The position numbers were made by a program, and so were the translations under genes. This document shows, in pieces, positions 17,531 to 29,116 of a stretch of DNA of 64,000 nt. The stretch's first letter is position 1. Every line of letters begins with the position of its first letter. This stretch comes from Pseudomonas sp. ICMP 561 (GTDB lineage: Bacteria > Pseudomonadota > Gammaproteobacteria > Pseudomonadales > Pseudomonadaceae). The stretch is taken from assembly GCF_002699985.1 (NCBI RefSeq), contig NZ_LKBT01000067.1, positions 124,001 through 188,000 of the forward strand. The letters run 5' to 3'. The notes under the pieces were generated by a model that did not search any database, was not told where the DNA came from, and was given only the letters and a program-made list of their open reading frames with translations.

Positions 17531-19429
17531 TCAGATCGCGCCGCGACTGCGCAGCAGGTCCAGCACTTGCTTGACGCTGTCTTCGAGACTCAGGGTTTGA
17601 GTATCGATGACCAGATCCGCATTGAGCGGTACGTCGTACGGGAAGGACTCGCCCGGGATGTTATCGCCCTCGGCTGCGTACAGGCCCTGTGGATCGCGTT
17701 CGCGGCAAACCGCAGGGGATGCCTGGACGTATACGGTCAGCAGGCGATCAGCACCGATCAGAGACTTGGCCTGCTCGCGACCTTCGCCGTCAGGCGCAAC
17801 GAACGCAGCCAGGGTAATCAGCCCCGCCTGGTTGAACTGACGCGCAACGTGAGCGGCACGACGCCAGTTCTCGGTACGCCCGGCGCGATCCTGTGGCAGA
17901 CCTTTGTTCAGGTCGTGACGCAGGTTCTGGCCATCCAGCACGTAAACCGCGCGTCCCATGTCGAACAGCTTGCGCTCGACCGCATAAGCCAAGGTGCTTT
18001 TGCCAGCGCCCGACAGGCCGCTGAACAGCACAGTGGCTGGCTGCTGACCAAAACGCTGAGCTCGCTCTTCAGTCGCAACGTGAGCCAGAGCGCCGTGATG
18101 ATTGGCACCTGCGCCGCCAACGGGCTTGGCGATGATCATGCCCGCGGCCACTGTGCCATTGGTCAAACGGTCAATTACGATGAACGAACCCGTGGTGCGG
18201 TTGCTGTCGTAACCGTCCAGCGCGATGGCCGAGTCTAGGCTGATCTTGACGCGACCAATCTCATTCAGGCCCAGCGAACTGGCAGGCCCTTCGGCCAAGG
18301 TATTCACATCGACACGATGGGTGATGCTGGCAATCGAGCCCGGCACATAGCTGGTGGCACGCTTGATGTCGTATTTCTTGCCCGGCAGCATCGGCTCTTC
18401 AGCCATCCATACCAGCATGGCATCGAATGCATCAGCCACTTGCGGAACGTTATCGGCGTGTACCAGCAAGTCACCACGGGAGATATCAATCTCGTCTTCC
18501 ATGGTCAGAGTGACGGCCTGACCCGGCCCGGCACTCTCCAGCTCACCTTCAAAGGTGACGATGGATTTGACACGACTGCTCTTGCCCGACGGAAGCACGA
18601 CGACTTCGTCACCCTTGTGCACGATACCGCTCGCCAGCGTACCGGCGAAACCACGGAAGTTCAGGTTTGGACGGTTGACGTACTGCACCGGGAAACGCAT
18701 GTCGGTGTAATTGCGGTCGTTGGCAATCTCGACGGTTTCGAGGATCTCCATCAAGGACTGGCCGGTGTACCAGGGCGAACGCTCGCTCTTGTTCACCACG
18801 TTGTCGCCCTTGAGAGCCGACATCGGCACGAAGGCCATGGTGGTCGGTTTGAACGCGATGCCGTCGGCGAACTTCAAGTAGTCGGACTTGATCGACTCGA
18901 AGACGCTTTCGTCGAAGCCATTGAGGTCCATCTTGTTGATGGCTACAACGATATGTTTGATGCCCAGCAGCGATGCGATGTAGCTGTGACGGCGGGTCTG
19001 GGTCTGTACGCCGTAACGGGCATCCACCAGGATGATCGCCAGGTCGCAGGTCGATGCACCGGTTGCCATGTTGCGTGTGTACTGCTCATGGCCCGGAGTA
19101 TCGGCAATGATGAACTTGCGCTTGGCGGTGGAGAAATAACGGTAAGCAACATCAATCGTGATGCCCTGCTCCCGCTCGGCCTGAAGGCCGTCAACCAGCA
19201 ACGCCAGATCGACGTCTTCGCCGGTGGTGCCGGACTTCTTCGAATCGCGGGTAATGGCTTCAAGATGATCTTCGTAGATCATCTTGGAGTCGTGCAGCAG
19301 ACGCCCGATCAGCGTGCTCTTGCCGTCGTCGACGTTGCCACAGGTAAGAAAGCGCAGCATTTCCTTGCGTTCGTGCTGGCCCAGATAGGCGAGGATGTCC
19401 TCGCTGATCAAATCAGATGCGTGACTCAT
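17531..19429 (-). CDS. cysNC: Bifunctional ATP sulfurylase GTPase subunit / APS kinase (CysN-CysC fusion)
   Basis: A 632-residue fusion. The N-terminal EF-Tu-like GTPase (GNVDDGKS 31-38, then DTPGHEQ and NKMD) powers sulfate adenylylation with CysD; the C-terminal APS kinase (P-loop GLSGAGKST near residue 470) makes PAPS for assimilatory sulfate reduction. ATG at 19429 gives the family start [11 protein letters not shown], with GGAG about 10 nt upstream; the 19459 reading adds ten unrelated residues translated from a flanking repeat. A four-helix-bundle gene separates it from cysD. Confidence 0.95.
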   Translation of the reverse strand: MSHASDLISEDILAYLGQHERKEMLRFLTCGNVDDGKSTLIGRLLHDSKMIYEDHLEAITRDSKKSGTTGEDVDLALLVDGLQAEREQGITIDVAYRYFSTAKRKFIIADTPGHEQYTRNMATGASTCDLAIILVDARYGVQTQTRRHSYIASLLGIKHIVVAINKMDLNGFDESVFESIKSDYLKFADGIAFKPTTMAFVPMSALKGDNVVNKSERSPWYTGQSLMEILETVEIANDRNYTDMRFPVQYVNRPNLNFRGFAGTLASGIVHKGDEVVVLPSGKSSRVKSIVTFEGELESAGPGQAVTLTMEDEIDISRGDLLVHADNVPQVADAFDAMLVWMAEEPMLPGKKYDIKRATSYVPGSIASITHRVDVNTLAEGPASSLGLNEIGRVKISLDSAIALDGYDSNRTTGSFIVIDRLTNGTVAAGMIIAKPVGGAGANHHGALAHVATEERAQRFGQQPATVLFSGLSGAGKSTLAYAVERKLFDMGRAVYVLDGQNLRHDLNKGLPQDRAGRTENWRRAAHVARQFNQAGLITLAAFVAPDGEGREQAKSLIGADRLLTVYVQASPAVCRERDPQGLYAAEGDNIPGESFPYDVPLNADLVIDTQTLSLEDSVKQVLDLLRSRGAI

Positions 19430-19442
19430 TTCATTCGAGCTC

Positions 19443-19880
19443 CAAGCTGTAAGCTTCAAGCGGCAAGCTTGTCGGCGTACAGCTAGTCAGAAATTTTATT
19501 GATCAGCCCGCAAAGCATTTTTGAAAGCTCACGGGTTTCGATAATCCAGGCTGCTGCAAGTGGTTCAGCGATATAACCAATTTCACCGCCGATGATGAGC
19601 TGAGTTCTTAGCTCGCCACAGGATGCTTTAGCAATCGATAGAAAGCGGCATTTGTCCTTCGCAGTGAAACGCTCCATACCTTCCGCAATATTGCTCGGCA
19701 CCGACAGCCCAGAGCGCGTGATCTGACTCCTGAAAGCCAAATCGGGACAGGAAGCCATCTCCTTGTAAAGATTGACTGCCAAAGCCTTGGCTCTTTGCCA
19801 AACCAAGAGTTTCTCGAAATCCATTTCGATCACCTGCTTTTGATTCACTTGCAGCTTGCCACTTGAGGCTTGTAGCTGCT
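19443..19880. mobile_element. Inverted-repeat-bounded insert carrying a four-helix-bundle gene
   Basis: The segment between the cysNC ribosome-binding site and the cysD stop begins and ends with imperfect inverted repeats of about 25-27 bp. The left end carries AAGCTTCAAGCGGCAAGCTT (near 19450-19470). The right end, read in reverse, carries AAGCCTCAAGTGGCAAGCTG, with about 21 of 27 positions agreeing. It holds one short ORF and no transposase. Element borders are inferred and no target-site duplication was established. Confidence 0.55.
19483..19824 (-). CDS. Four-helix-bundle protein, S23 / 23S rRNA intervening-sequence family
   Basis: A 113-residue all-helical protein of the S23 family, first known from ORFs inside 23S rRNA intervening sequences and related in fold to the Avd accessory protein of diversity-generating retroelements. 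Family hallmarks are the start [18 protein letters not shown] (3-20), SVPSNIAEG (41-49) and [10 protein letters not shown] (67-76). ATG at 19824 has AGGTG about 6 nt upstream. It lies between cysD and cysNC, normally adjacent genes, and is flanked by inverted repeats. GC is about 52% over 19501-19800 (hand count), lower than cysNC. Function unknown; probably basic and RNA- or DNA-binding. Confidence 0.85.
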   Translation of the reverse strand: MDFEKLLVWQRAKALAVNLYKEMASCPDLAFRSQITRSGLSVPSNIAEGMERFTAKDKCRFLSIAKASCGELRTQLIIGGEIGYIAEPLAAAWIIETRELSKMLCGLINKISD

Positions 19881-19882
19881 CT

Positions 19883-20800
19883 TTAGAAATAACCCTGACG
19901 TTTCTTTTCTTCCATCGAACCAGCGCCATCGTGATCAATGACCCGGCCTTGACGTTCGGAAGTACGCGTCAGAAGCATTTCCTGAATGATGTCAGTGAGG
20001 CTGGTGGCCTCGGACTCGACTGCGCCCGTCAACGGGTAGTCGCCAAGTGTACGGAAGCGGACTTTCTTCTTGACGATGCGAGCCTTGTCTTCATCGCTGA
20101 GATGATTCAGAAGACGCTCGTCGTCGATCATGATCCAGGTGCCGTTCATCTCGATGACATCGCGCTCGGCGGCGAAGTACAACGGGACAATCGGGATGCC
20201 TTCCAGATAGATGTACTGCCAGATGTCCAGCTCGGTCCAGTTGGACAGCGGGAACACGCGAATCGACTCGCCTTTGTTGACGTTGCCGTTATAGACGTTC
20301 CACAGCTCCGGGCGCTGGTTCTTCGGATCCCAGCGGTGCTTGCTGTCGCGGAACGAGTACACGCGCTCTTTGGCACGGGATTTCTCTTCATCACGACGCG
20401 CGCCACCGAACGCGGCATCGAAGCCGTGCTTGTCCAGGGCCTGCTTGAGACCTTCGGTCTTCATGATGTCAGTGTGCTTGGAGCTGCCGTGGGTGAGCGG
20501 GCTGATGTTTTGAGCCACGCCGTCCGGGTTGATGTGGACGATCAGGTCCAGGCCCATTTCCTTAACCATCTGGTCGCGAAAACGGTACATTTCCTGGAAT
20601 TTCCAGCGGGTGTCCACATGCATCACCGGGAATGGCAGCTTGCCCGGAAAGAACGCCTTGCGCGCAAGGTGCAGCATTACGGCAGAGTCTTTACCGACGG
20701 AGTACAGCATCACCGGGTTATCAAACTCGGCGGCGACCTCGCGGATGATGTGGATGCTTTCCGCCTCCAGTTGCTTAAGATGCGTCAGTTTATCGACCAT
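19883..20800 (-). CDS. cysD: Sulfate adenylyltransferase small subunit
   Basis: A 305-residue ATP sulfurylase catalytic subunit of the PAPS-reductase/adenine-nucleotide-hydrolase type, making adenosine 5'-phosphosulfate from ATP and sulfate in complex with CysN. The PP-loop motif [19 protein letters not shown] (about 33-51) and the C-terminal [20 protein letters not shown] are characteristic. It heads the cysD-cysNC operon; the next gene downstream is the inserted four-helix-bundle ORF. Confidence 0.96.
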   Translation of the reverse strand: MVDKLTHLKQLEAESIHIIREVAAEFDNPVMLYSVGKDSAVMLHLARKAFFPGKLPFPVMHVDTRWKFQEMYRFRDQMVKEMGLDLIVHINPDGVAQNISPLTHGSSKHTDIMKTEGLKQALDKHGFDAAFGGARRDEEKSRAKERVYSFRDSKHRWDPKNQRPELWNVYNGNVNKGESIRVFPLSNWTELDIWQYIYLEGIPIVPLYFAAERDVIEMNGTWIMIDDERLLNHLSDEDKARIVKKKVRFRTLGDYPLTGAVESEATSLTDIIQEMLLTRTSERQGRVIDHDGAGSMEEKKRQGYF

Positions 20801-20910
20801 GGTTACTCACGGGTTGCATTCATTATTGACCGGACAACGCCCGGGACGGCCAGCGGGCCGTGTTCGAGGCCGCACTCTAGCACAGCACCTGCTTCTATTC
20901 AGGGGCCCCA

Positions 20911-20929
20911 ATAGATCGAAACGTTCTAT
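20911..20929. promoter_or_regulatory. Imperfect 19-bp palindrome upstream of cysD
   Basis: ATAGATCGAAACGTTCTAT matches its own reverse complement at 14 of 19 positions, with outer arms ATAGA/TCTAT. It lies about 110 nt upstream of the cysD ATG in the 152-bp gap after the Nif3-like gene, a place where a LysR-type sulfur regulator could bind. No binding is demonstrated. Confidence 0.25.
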
Positions 20930-20952
20930 GGATATACCGTCTCGTTAGGTAT

Positions 20953-21711
20953 TCAAACCGGGTTAGGGCAGTCGATAAACAGGTGCTCCAACGCAAACCG
21001 CCGCGCCAGATAGTCACCCAGCGCCTGAACCCCGTAACGTTCAGTTGCGTGGTGTCCGGCGGCAATAAAGCTGATGCCGTTTTCCCGGGCACTGTGAACC
21101 GTCTGCTCAGACGCTTCGCCACTGATGAACAGATCGACACCCGCCGCTATTGCCTGATCGATATAACCCTGCCCGCCCCCGGTACACCAACCCACCCGGC
21201 GAATCATATCGGCACCTTCAATCAACAACGGTTCGCGCCCAAGCGCTTCCTGCACACGACGGGCAAAGTCGCGGGGCATCATGGGTTCATTCAACGAACC
21301 GACCAAGCCGACGACGCGGGCATTATCTGGATCCAGTGGGCCTTCCACGGTGATATCCAGCTGGCGCGCCAACTGCACGTTATTACCCACATCCGGATGC
21401 ACATCCAGTGGCAAGTGATAGGCCAGCAGGCTGATGTCGTGCTTGAGCAGGGTTTTCAGGCGGCGCTGTTTCATGCCGACGACGCAAGGGTTCTCGCCTT
21501 TCCAGAAATACCCGTGATGCACAAGAATCAGATCGGCCTGCGCATCCACTGCGGCATCCAGCAAAGCCTGGCTGGCAGTGACGCCGCTGATGATGCGCAT
21601 GACCTGCGGACGACCTTCGACCTGCAAGCCATTGGGGCAATAATCCTGGATACGCGAACTGCCGAGATAACGGTTGGCTTCTTCTACCAGAGTGCTGAGC
21701 GCAACAGCCAT
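20953..21711 (-). CDS. Nif3-like dinuclear metal-centre protein (YbgI family)
   Basis: A 252-residue Nif3/DUF34 protein. Metal-ligand segments are visible: LVHHGYFWKGE (about 62-72) and the C-terminal ISFIAAGHHATERYG (about 213-227), matching the two-metal site of the hexameric family. E. coli YbgI is the reference structure; proposed activities include GTP cyclohydrolase-like reactions, but the role is unsettled. It is divergent from algW, as in other Pseudomonas. Confidence 0.9.
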   Translation of the reverse strand: MAVALSTLVEEANRYLGSSRIQDYCPNGLQVEGRPQVMRIISGVTASQALLDAAVDAQADLILVHHGYFWKGENPCVVGMKQRRLKTLLKHDISLLAYHLPLDVHPDVGNNVQLARQLDITVEGPLDPDNARVVGLVGSLNEPMMPRDFARRVQEALGREPLLIEGADMIRRVGWCTGGGQGYIDQAIAAGVDLFISGEASEQTVHSARENGISFIAAGHHATERYGVQALGDYLARRFALEHLFIDCPNPV

Positions 21712-21811
21712 AAAAGACTCCTGAATGTGTGGTTTGAAGCTGATAGGGTCGTGCTGCTGAAATGGTTCACTTCAGAAGATCTTATTTGCGAGACACAACC
21801 CCAAGTGCTCG

Positions 21812-21817
21812 TATAAT
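21812..21817 (+). promoter_or_regulatory. Consensus -10 element upstream of algW
   Basis: A perfect TATAAT about 65 nt upstream of the algW ATG. No good -35 hexamer sits at 16-18 nt, so the promoter may depend on an activator or be a chance match. Confidence 0.35.
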
Positions 21818-21881
21818 GCCGCCCATTATGGCGCAGATGGGCAGCAAGCCGCAGCGTCGGATCACTTTCAGGATTTGCTCA

Positions 21882-23045
21882 ATGTTCAAGGCACTGCGCT
21901 TTTTTGGTTGGCCATTGCTGGCAGGCGTACTCGTCGCACTGCTGATTATTCAGCGTTTCCCGGATCTGGTGGGTCTGCCAAGTCTCGACGTCAACCTGCA
22001 ACAGGCGCCACAAACCACCTACGTCCAGCAAGGCCCTGTCACGTATGCCGATGCGGTTGGCATGGCGGCACCTGCGGTGGTCAATCTCTACACCACAAAG
22101 ATGGTCAACAAAGCGGCAAATCCGATGTTCGAGGACCCGCAGTTCCGACGTTTCTTCGGCGACAACATGCCCAAGCAGAAACGCATGGAGTCGAGCCTCG
22201 GCTCCGGCGTTCTGATGAGTCCGGAAGGCTACATTCTGACCAACAATCATGTCACCACCGGTGCCGATCAAATCGTCGTTGCACTGAAGGACGGTCGGGA
22301 AACCATTGCCAGGGTGATCGGCAATGATCCGGAAACCGATCTGGCAGTGTTGAAGATTGATCTCAAGAACATCCCGTCCATCACTATTGGCCGCTCCGAC
22401 AGCATCCGCATCGGTGACGTTGCACTGGCCATCGGCAACCCTTTCGGCGTCGGCCAGACCGTGACCATGGGTATTATCAGCGCCACCGGCCGCAACCAGC
22501 TCGGCCTGAACACTTATGAAGACTTCATTCAGACCGACGCAGCGATCAACCCGGGCAACTCTGGCGGCGCACTGGTTGATGCCAATGGCAACCTGACAGG
22601 GATCAACACAGCGATTTTCTCCAAGTCTGGCGGCTCTCAAGGCATCGGTTTCGCGATTCCGACCAAACTGGCCATGGAGGTCATGAAATCGATCATCGAG
22701 CATGGTCAGGTGATTCGTGGCTGGCTGGGTATTGAAGTGCAGCCGCTGACACAGGATCTGGCCGAGTCATTCGGGTTGAAAGACAGACCAGGCATCGTCG
22801 TCGCAGGTATCTTCCGCGATGGACCTGCACAGAAAGCAGGTTTGCAATTGGGTGACGTGATTTTGAGCATCAACGGCGAGCCCGCGGGTGATGGTCGTCG
22901 CTCGATGAATCAGGTGGCACGCACCAAGCCCGGCGACAAGATCGCCATCGAGGTGATGCGCAACGGAAAAGAAGTGAAGCTCAACGCTGAAGTTGGCCTG
23001 CGCCCACCGCCTCCGCCGTCGGCTACTCCGGTTGAAGAGCAGTGA
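21882..23045 (+). CDS. algW: Periplasmic site-1 serine protease AlgW (DegS-like)
   Basis: A 387-residue HtrA-family protease. One N-terminal membrane anchor (about 8-25) is followed by a trypsin-like domain with catalytic His123 (NNHVTT), Asp153 (ETDLAVL) and Ser227 (NPGNSGGA), and one PDZ domain (about 275-370). AlgW senses misfolded envelope proteins and starts proteolysis of the anti-sigma factor MucA, releasing AlgU (sigma-22). ATG at 21882 has AGGA 8 nt upstream; the long upstream reading adds 40 unrelated residues. The proline-rich C-terminal tail (RPPPPPSATP) is unremarkable. Confidence 0.94.
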   Translation: MFKALRFFGWPLLAGVLVALLIIQRFPDLVGLPSLDVNLQQAPQTTYVQQGPVTYADAVGMAAPAVVNLYTTKMVNKAANPMFEDPQFRRFFGDNMPKQKRMESSLGSGVLMSPEGYILTNNHVTTGADQIVVALKDGRETIARVIGNDPETDLAVLKIDLKNIPSITIGRSDSIRIGDVALAIGNPFGVGQTVTMGIISATGRNQLGLNTYEDFIQTDAAINPGNSGGALVDANGNLTGINTAIFSKSGGSQGIGFAIPTKLAMEVMKSIIEHGQVIRGWLGIEVQPLTQDLAESFGLKDRPGIVVAGIFRDGPAQKAGLQLGDVILSINGEPAGDGRRSMNQVARTKPGDKIAIEVMRNGKEVKLNAEVGLRPPPPPSATPVEEQ

Positions 23046-23066
23046 TCACTGAGTTGCGTAGATACC

Positions 23067-23154
23067 TGTGGGAGCGAGGCTTGCCCGCGATAAGGCCGCC
23101 TCGTTTATCAGACAGACCTCAGTGCTTTTATCGCGGGCAAGCCTCGCTCCCACA
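23067..23154. repeat. REP pair, GTGGGAGCGAGGCTTGCCCGC family
   Basis: Perfect 27-bp inverted arms (23067-23093 and 23128-23154) separated by 34 nt, between the convergent algW and hisC genes. The position fits a role at both transcript ends. Confidence 0.85.
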
Positions 23155-23198
23155 AGTGTGATGCAATCCGCGATTGCGGCGATACTGCGATGGGGGTC

Positions 23199-24251
23199 TT
23201 ACAGACCCGCCAGCCCATCCAGCAACGCCTGGTTCTGCTCCGGCGTACCAATGCTGATCCGCAGGAACTGGGCAATCCGCTCCTGTTTGAAGTGCCTAAC
23301 GATGACACCCTTCTCGCGCAGCTTCGCCGCAATGCCCGCTCCGTCGTGTTGCGGGTGACGGGCAAAGATGAAGTTGGCCGCAGATGGCAGTACTTCAAAA
23401 CCAAGGGCTTGCAGCTCAGCGGTCAATAATTCCCGGCTGGCGATCACCTTGTTACGGGTGGAATCGAAGTGCTCGCGGTCCTCGAAGGCTGCAGCGGCAC
23501 CGACGATTGCCAGACGATCCAGCGGATACGAGTTGAAGCTGTTCTTGACCCGCTCCAGCGCCTCGATCAGATCAGGATGTCCAATCGCCAGACCGACCCG
23601 CAAACCCGCCAGCGAGCGGGACTTGGACAACGTCTGCGTCACCAGCAGGTTCGGATAACGCTCCACCAGCGAGATCGCCGTCTCGCCACCAAAATCGATG
23701 TACGCCTCATCCACCACAACCACTGAATCAGGGCTCGCCTTCAGCATCTGCTCAACAGCATCCAGCCCCACTACGCAACCGGTTGGCGCATTTGGATTAG
23801 GGAAAATGATCCCGCCATTAGGTTTGGCGTAATCCGACACACGAATCTGGAACTGCTCATCCAGCGCGATGGCGTCGAACTCGATGCCGTACAGGCCACA
23901 GTAAACCGGATAAAAGCTGTAGCTGATGTCCGGAAACAGCAAAGGCTTGCCGTGCTGGAAAAACGCATTGAACACGTGTGCCAGCACTTCATCGGAACCA
24001 TTGCCCAAAAATACATGGCTGGTCTGCACGCCGTAATAGGTCGCTACAGCCTGCTTGAGCAGGTCGCTGTTCGGATCGGGATAAAGACGCAAGTCATCAG
24101 TCAGCTCGGCGCGCATCGCGGCCAGAGCTTTAGGCGAAGGGCCATAAGGATTTTCATTGGTGTTGAGCTTGACCAGTTTGGTCAGCTTGGGTTGTTCACC
24201 CGGCACATACGGCACCAGGCTGTTGACGAAAGGACTCCAGAATTTACTCAT
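23199..24251 (-). CDS. hisC: Histidinol-phosphate aminotransferase
   Basis: A 350-residue class-II PLP aminotransferase converting imidazole-acetol phosphate and glutamate to histidinol phosphate. The N-terminal [11 protein letters not shown] and the PLP-lysine region [14 protein letters not shown] are diagnostic. ATG at 24251 has GGGGAG 6 nt upstream, preferred to TTG at 24257. Two bases separate it from the hisD stop, so it is co-transcribed with hisG-hisD. Confidence 0.95.
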   Translation of the reverse strand: MSKFWSPFVNSLVPYVPGEQPKLTKLVKLNTNENPYGPSPKALAAMRAELTDDLRLYPDPNSDLLKQAVATYYGVQTSHVFLGNGSDEVLAHVFNAFFQHGKPLLFPDISYSFYPVYCGLYGIEFDAIALDEQFQIRVSDYAKPNGGIIFPNPNAPTGCVVGLDAVEQMLKASPDSVVVVDEAYIDFGGETAISLVERYPNLLVTQTLSKSRSLAGLRVGLAIGHPDLIEALERVKNSFNSYPLDRLAIVGAAAAFEDREHFDSTRNKVIASRELLTAELQALGFEVLPSAANFIFARHPQHDGAGIAAKLREKGVIVRHFKQERIAQFLRISIGTPEQNQALLDGLAGL

Positions 24252-24253
24252 GC

Positions 24254-25582
24254 TCAACTCCCCTGCCCTTCGCTATCAATGATCCGGTACTCGGCGCTGC
24301 GGGCGTGTGCAGTCAATGATTCGCCACGCGCCAGTACCGATGCGGTCTTGCCAAGTTCGGATGCACCTTGCTGCGAGCAGTAGATGATCGACGAACGCTT
24401 CTGAAAATCGTAAACACCCAGCGGCGATGAAAAACGCGCTGTGCCGGAGGTTGGCAACACGTGGTTTGGACCGGCGCAATAGTCGCCCAGCGCCTCGGAG
24501 GTGTGACGCCCCATAAAGATCGCACCCGCGTGACGAATCTGCGGCAACCAGGCTTCAGGGTCTGCCACCGACAACTCAAGGTGTTCCGGAGCAATACGGT
24601 TGGCGACTTCAATGGCCTGCCGCATATCAGCGACCTTGATCAACGCACCACGGCCATTGATCGACTTATCGATGATGTCCGCACGTTCAAGGGTCGGCAT
24701 CAATTTGGCAATGCTCGCTGCGACTTGATCCAGAAAGTCTGCATCCGGACTTACCAGAATGGCCTGGGCGTCCTCATCGTGCTCGGCCTGAGAGAACAGA
24801 TCCATAGCAATCCAGTCCGGGTCTGTCTGACCGTCGCAGACCACGAGGATCTCGGAAGGACCAGCGATCATGTCGATCCCGACCTGACCAAAAACATGGC
24901 GTTTGGCCGTAGCGACATAGATGTTGCCCGGGCCGACGACCTTGTCGACGCGAGGTACGCTTTCAGTGCCGTACGCCAGTGCCGCAACCGCCTGAGCACC
25001 ACCGATGGTGAACACCCGGTCGACTCCGGCAATACATGCCGCGGCCAGTACCAGCTCGTTGATTTCCCCGCGCGGGGTCGGCACGACCATGACGACTTCA
25101 GCAACACCCGCAACCTTGGCAGGAATAGCGTTCATCAATACCGACGACGGATACGACGCCTTGCCACCGGGCACATACAGACCGGCGCGATCCAGCGGCG
25201 TAACCTTCTGGCCAAGTACCGTGCCGTCGGCCTCGGTGTAGGTCCAGGAGTCCTGCTTCTGTTTTTCGTGGTACATGCGTACACGATCTGCGGCTTTTTC
25301 CAACGCTGTGCGCTGGGCTGGAGTGATGCGGGTCAGTGCCAACTCAAGACGCTCGCGAGGCAGAATCAGATCAGCCATGGAGGCCACCTGCAAACCGTCG
25401 AAGCGCTCGGTGAATTCGACCAGCGCGGCATCGCCCCGCTCACGCACGGCTTTGATGATGTCGAGGACACGCTGGTTGACCGAATCGTCAGACACACTTT
25501 CCCAGCTCAGCAGATGATCCAGATGATGCGCGAAATCCGGGTCAGCAGCATTGAGTCGGCGAATTGCAGTCGGTGCGGTCAT
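24254..25582 (-). CDS. hisD: Histidinol dehydrogenase
   Basis: A 442-residue zinc-dependent, NAD-linked HisD that oxidises histidinol to histidine in two steps. The signature [13 protein letters not shown] and the metal-binding [15 protein letters not shown] (Gln and His ligands) are intact. ATG at 25582 gives the family start; the extra 35 residues from 25687 come from the intergenic gap. Confidence 0.96.
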   Translation of the reverse strand: MTAPTAIRRLNAADPDFAHHLDHLLSWESVSDDSVNQRVLDIIKAVRERGDAALVEFTERFDGLQVASMADLILPRERLELALTRITPAQRTALEKAADRVRMYHEKQKQDSWTYTEADGTVLGQKVTPLDRAGLYVPGGKASYPSSVLMNAIPAKVAGVAEVVMVVPTPRGEINELVLAAACIAGVDRVFTIGGAQAVAALAYGTESVPRVDKVVGPGNIYVATAKRHVFGQVGIDMIAGPSEILVVCDGQTDPDWIAMDLFSQAEHDEDAQAILVSPDADFLDQVAASIAKLMPTLERADIIDKSINGRGALIKVADMRQAIEVANRIAPEHLELSVADPEAWLPQIRHAGAIFMGRHTSEALGDYCAGPNHVLPTSGTARFSSPLGVYDFQKRSSIIYCSQQGASELGKTASVLARGESLTAHARSAEYRIIDSEGQGS

Positions 25583-25707
25583 AGCTAGAGCCTCATAGGA
25601 ATGGCAAAAACTCAGGCGCCCTAAACTAGCAGTCGTTCCGCTTGGGCACCTGAGAATTCTGGCTATGAGGCGGATAGACGGGCGCAACTCAAGGTTGCGC
25701 GAGTAAG

Positions 25708-26343
25708 TCAGCCGCGGTGTCGCGATTCCACTGCATTGCGCAGGGTATCGATAAGCGACTGAATACGGGCGTGCTGCATTTTCATGGAAGCCTTGTTGAC
25801 CACCAGACGGGAACTGATCGTCGCGATCAACTCCTGAGGCTCCAGGCCATTGGCCCGCAGCGTGTTGCCAGTGTCAACAACGTCGATGATCTTGTCAGCC
25901 AGACCAATCAGCGGTGCCAGCTCCATGGAGCCGTACAGCTTGATGATGTCGACCTGACGACCTTGCTCGGCGTAATAGCGCTTGGCAACGTTGACGAACT
26001 TGGTTGCCACGCGCAGACGGCCTTTGGGCTCAGGAGCACCGATGGCGCCTGCTGTCATCAAACGGCACTTGGCAATCTGCAGGTCCAATGGCTCATACAG
26101 GCCTTGGCCGGTGTATTCCATCAGCACATCTTTACCGGCAACGCCAAGATCAGCAGCGCCATGCTCGACGTAGGTCGGCACATCGGTAGCACGCACGATC
26201 AACAGGCGCACATCGGCCTGGGTCGTGGGGATGATCAGCTTGCGGCTCTTGTCCGGATTCTCGGTCGGCACAATGCCTGCTTCAGCAAGAAGCGGCAGGG
26301 TGTCATCAAGAATGCGGCCCTTGGACAATGCGATGGTCAACAT
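25708..26343 (-). CDS. hisG: ATP phosphoribosyltransferase, short form
   Basis: A 211-residue short-form HisG, the first enzyme of histidine synthesis, joining ATP and PRPP. The short form lacks the C-terminal regulatory domain and needs HisZ, encoded elsewhere and not in this window. [24 protein letters not shown] and [15 protein letters not shown] are typical. It lies in the conserved murA-hisG-hisD-hisC order. Confidence 0.96.
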   Translation of the reverse strand: MLTIALSKGRILDDTLPLLAEAGIVPTENPDKSRKLIIPTTQADVRLLIVRATDVPTYVEHGAADLGVAGKDVLMEYTGQGLYEPLDLQIAKCRLMTAGAIGAPEPKGRLRVATKFVNVAKRYYAEQGRQVDIIKLYGSMELAPLIGLADKIIDVVDTGNTLRANGLEPQELIATISSRLVVNKASMKMQHARIQSLIDTLRNAVESRHRG

Positions 26344-26371
26344 GGGAAACGTCAGTCCTTATCAGGAAGCT

Positions 26372-26431
26372 TTTGCCCGGACGCAATCGACGCCGGGCAA
26401 ATCCTCATGCCGCATAAAAACGGGCATGAGG
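26372..26431. other. Two tandem hairpins in the murA-hisG gap
   Basis: Two adjacent perfect 9-bp stems: TTTGCCCGG/CCGGGCAAA (26372-26380 with 26393-26401) and CCTCATGCC/GGCATGAGG (26403-26411 with 26423-26431). Neither is followed by a clear T run on the minus strand, so they look more like RNA-stability or processing elements than simple terminators. Confidence 0.5.
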
Positions 26432-26518
26432 TGAAACAAATCAGAATTCACACGCCGCGAAACGTGCAAGACCAACGTCCGAGGCCACAAATGGCCCCAG
26501 ACGCCAGTTATATGACTG

Positions 26519-28046
<1,528 letters not shown>

Positions 28047-28158
28047 GCAAAACCTCGATTGGCGACCTACGCGCGCGGGTCGGCCATCATACAAAAAAGC
28101 CCACTCAATGCGAACCCCGCAACGCAGGACCCGGACGAGGGGCTTTCATAAAGGACAA

Positions 28159-28464
28159 TCAATGATTGTGAAGCAGTTCAGTCAACTCGGACACCTGGGC
28201 GATCTTGCTCATGTCTTCCGGCATCGAACGAATGCTCACGTCCTTGCCGGCATCACGCGCATCGCGCATGAATGCGAGCAGCAAGGCCAGACCAACGCTG
28301 CTGGACTTCTCGACACCGGAGCAATCCAGAACAACGGTCGACAACTCGCTCGACTTGATCAGTGCAGCCCCCTGCTTGCGCAAGGCCGGGCCGGTCGAAT
28401 AGTCGAGCGTACCGGTTAACTGTAGCTCACCCGGCGCAACGAGCTTGACGGCTGACTCGGTCAT
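28159..28464 (-). CDS. mlaB: STAS-domain subunit of the Mla phospholipid transporter
   Basis: A 101-residue STAS-domain protein, the cytosolic MlaB subunit that stabilises and activates the MlaF ATPase. The STAS switch region VVLDCSGVEKSSSVGLALLLAF (about 45-66) is clear. Its start overlaps the mlaC stop by 4 nt. Last gene of mlaFEDCB. Confidence 0.93.
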   Translation of the reverse strand: MTESAVKLVAPGELQLTGTLDYSTGPALRKQGAALIKSSELSTVVLDCSGVEKSSSVGLALLLAFMRDARDAGKDVSIRSMPEDMSKIAQVSELTELLHNH

Positions 28465-29105
28465 TGCGGAGCAGCTTCAGGCGCTTTCTCTTTAGCCTTG
28501 GCAACTTCACCTGCCCAGTTGTTGATCGTCTGGTCGAGGTTGTTGCCATTACGCTGCATTGCATCGGCGAATTGATCGCGGAACAGCTTGCCGATGTTAA
28601 TCCCGTTGATGATCACGTTACGTACCTTCCACTCGCCGCCAATCTTGACGAGTGTGTAGGAGACAGGATACATCGCGCCGTTGGTACCCTTGACCTGCAT
28701 TTCAACGCTGGTGCGATCGGCGCCTTCAGGTTTTTCAGGCGAAACGGTGATGCCCTGGTTGTTGTATTCAAGCAGTGCGTTGCCATAGAACTGCATCAGG
28801 CTGCGCTTGAAGTTTTCCTGAAAGCGCTGAATCTGCTCTGGAGAAGCGTTGCGCGAGTACTTCACGGTCATGATGCTTTTGGAAATGCCATCGGCATCTA
28901 CCACCGGACCGACGATGCGGTTCAGCGCGTCGTAAAACGCGCCCGGATTGGTTTTGTACTGTTCTTTGTTGGCTGCCAGATCACTCAGCAATTCCTTGGT
29001 GGTGCGATCCACCAGATCATGAGCGGACGGTGTGGCGGCGGCATTCCCCAGCATTGGTAACAATGCCAGCAACACCAGCAGACCACGGCGCACGATAGAG
29101 ATCAT
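28461..29105 (-). CDS. mlaC: Periplasmic phospholipid-binding protein MlaC
   Basis: A 214-residue periplasmic protein with a cleavable signal peptide (about 1-24, ending GNAAATP) and a Tol-Tol-Ttg2-type MlaC domain. It shuttles phospholipid between the outer-membrane MlaA-porin complex and inner-membrane MlaFEDB. ATG at 29105 has GAGGAG 7 nt upstream; the ATG at 29120 would start within this ribosome-binding site. The tail KAKEKAPEAAPQ is a low-complexity extension. Confidence 0.93.
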   Translation of the reverse strand: MISIVRRGLLVLLALLPMLGNAAATPSAHDLVDRTTKELLSDLAANKEQYKTNPGAFYDALNRIVGPVVDADGISKSIMTVKYSRNASPEQIQRFQENFKRSLMQFYGNALLEYNNQGITVSPEKPEGADRTSVEMQVKGTNGAMYPVSYTLVKIGGEWKVRNVIINGINIGKLFRDQFADAMQRNGNNLDQTINNWAGEVAKAKEKAPEAAPQ

Positions 29106-29116
29106 GTAAAAGCTCC

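Noticed and set aside
18317-19486. 389-codon plus-strand frame
   Set aside because: Complete overlap with cysNC in antisense; composition (His, Gln and Val rich) is typical of a shadow frame.
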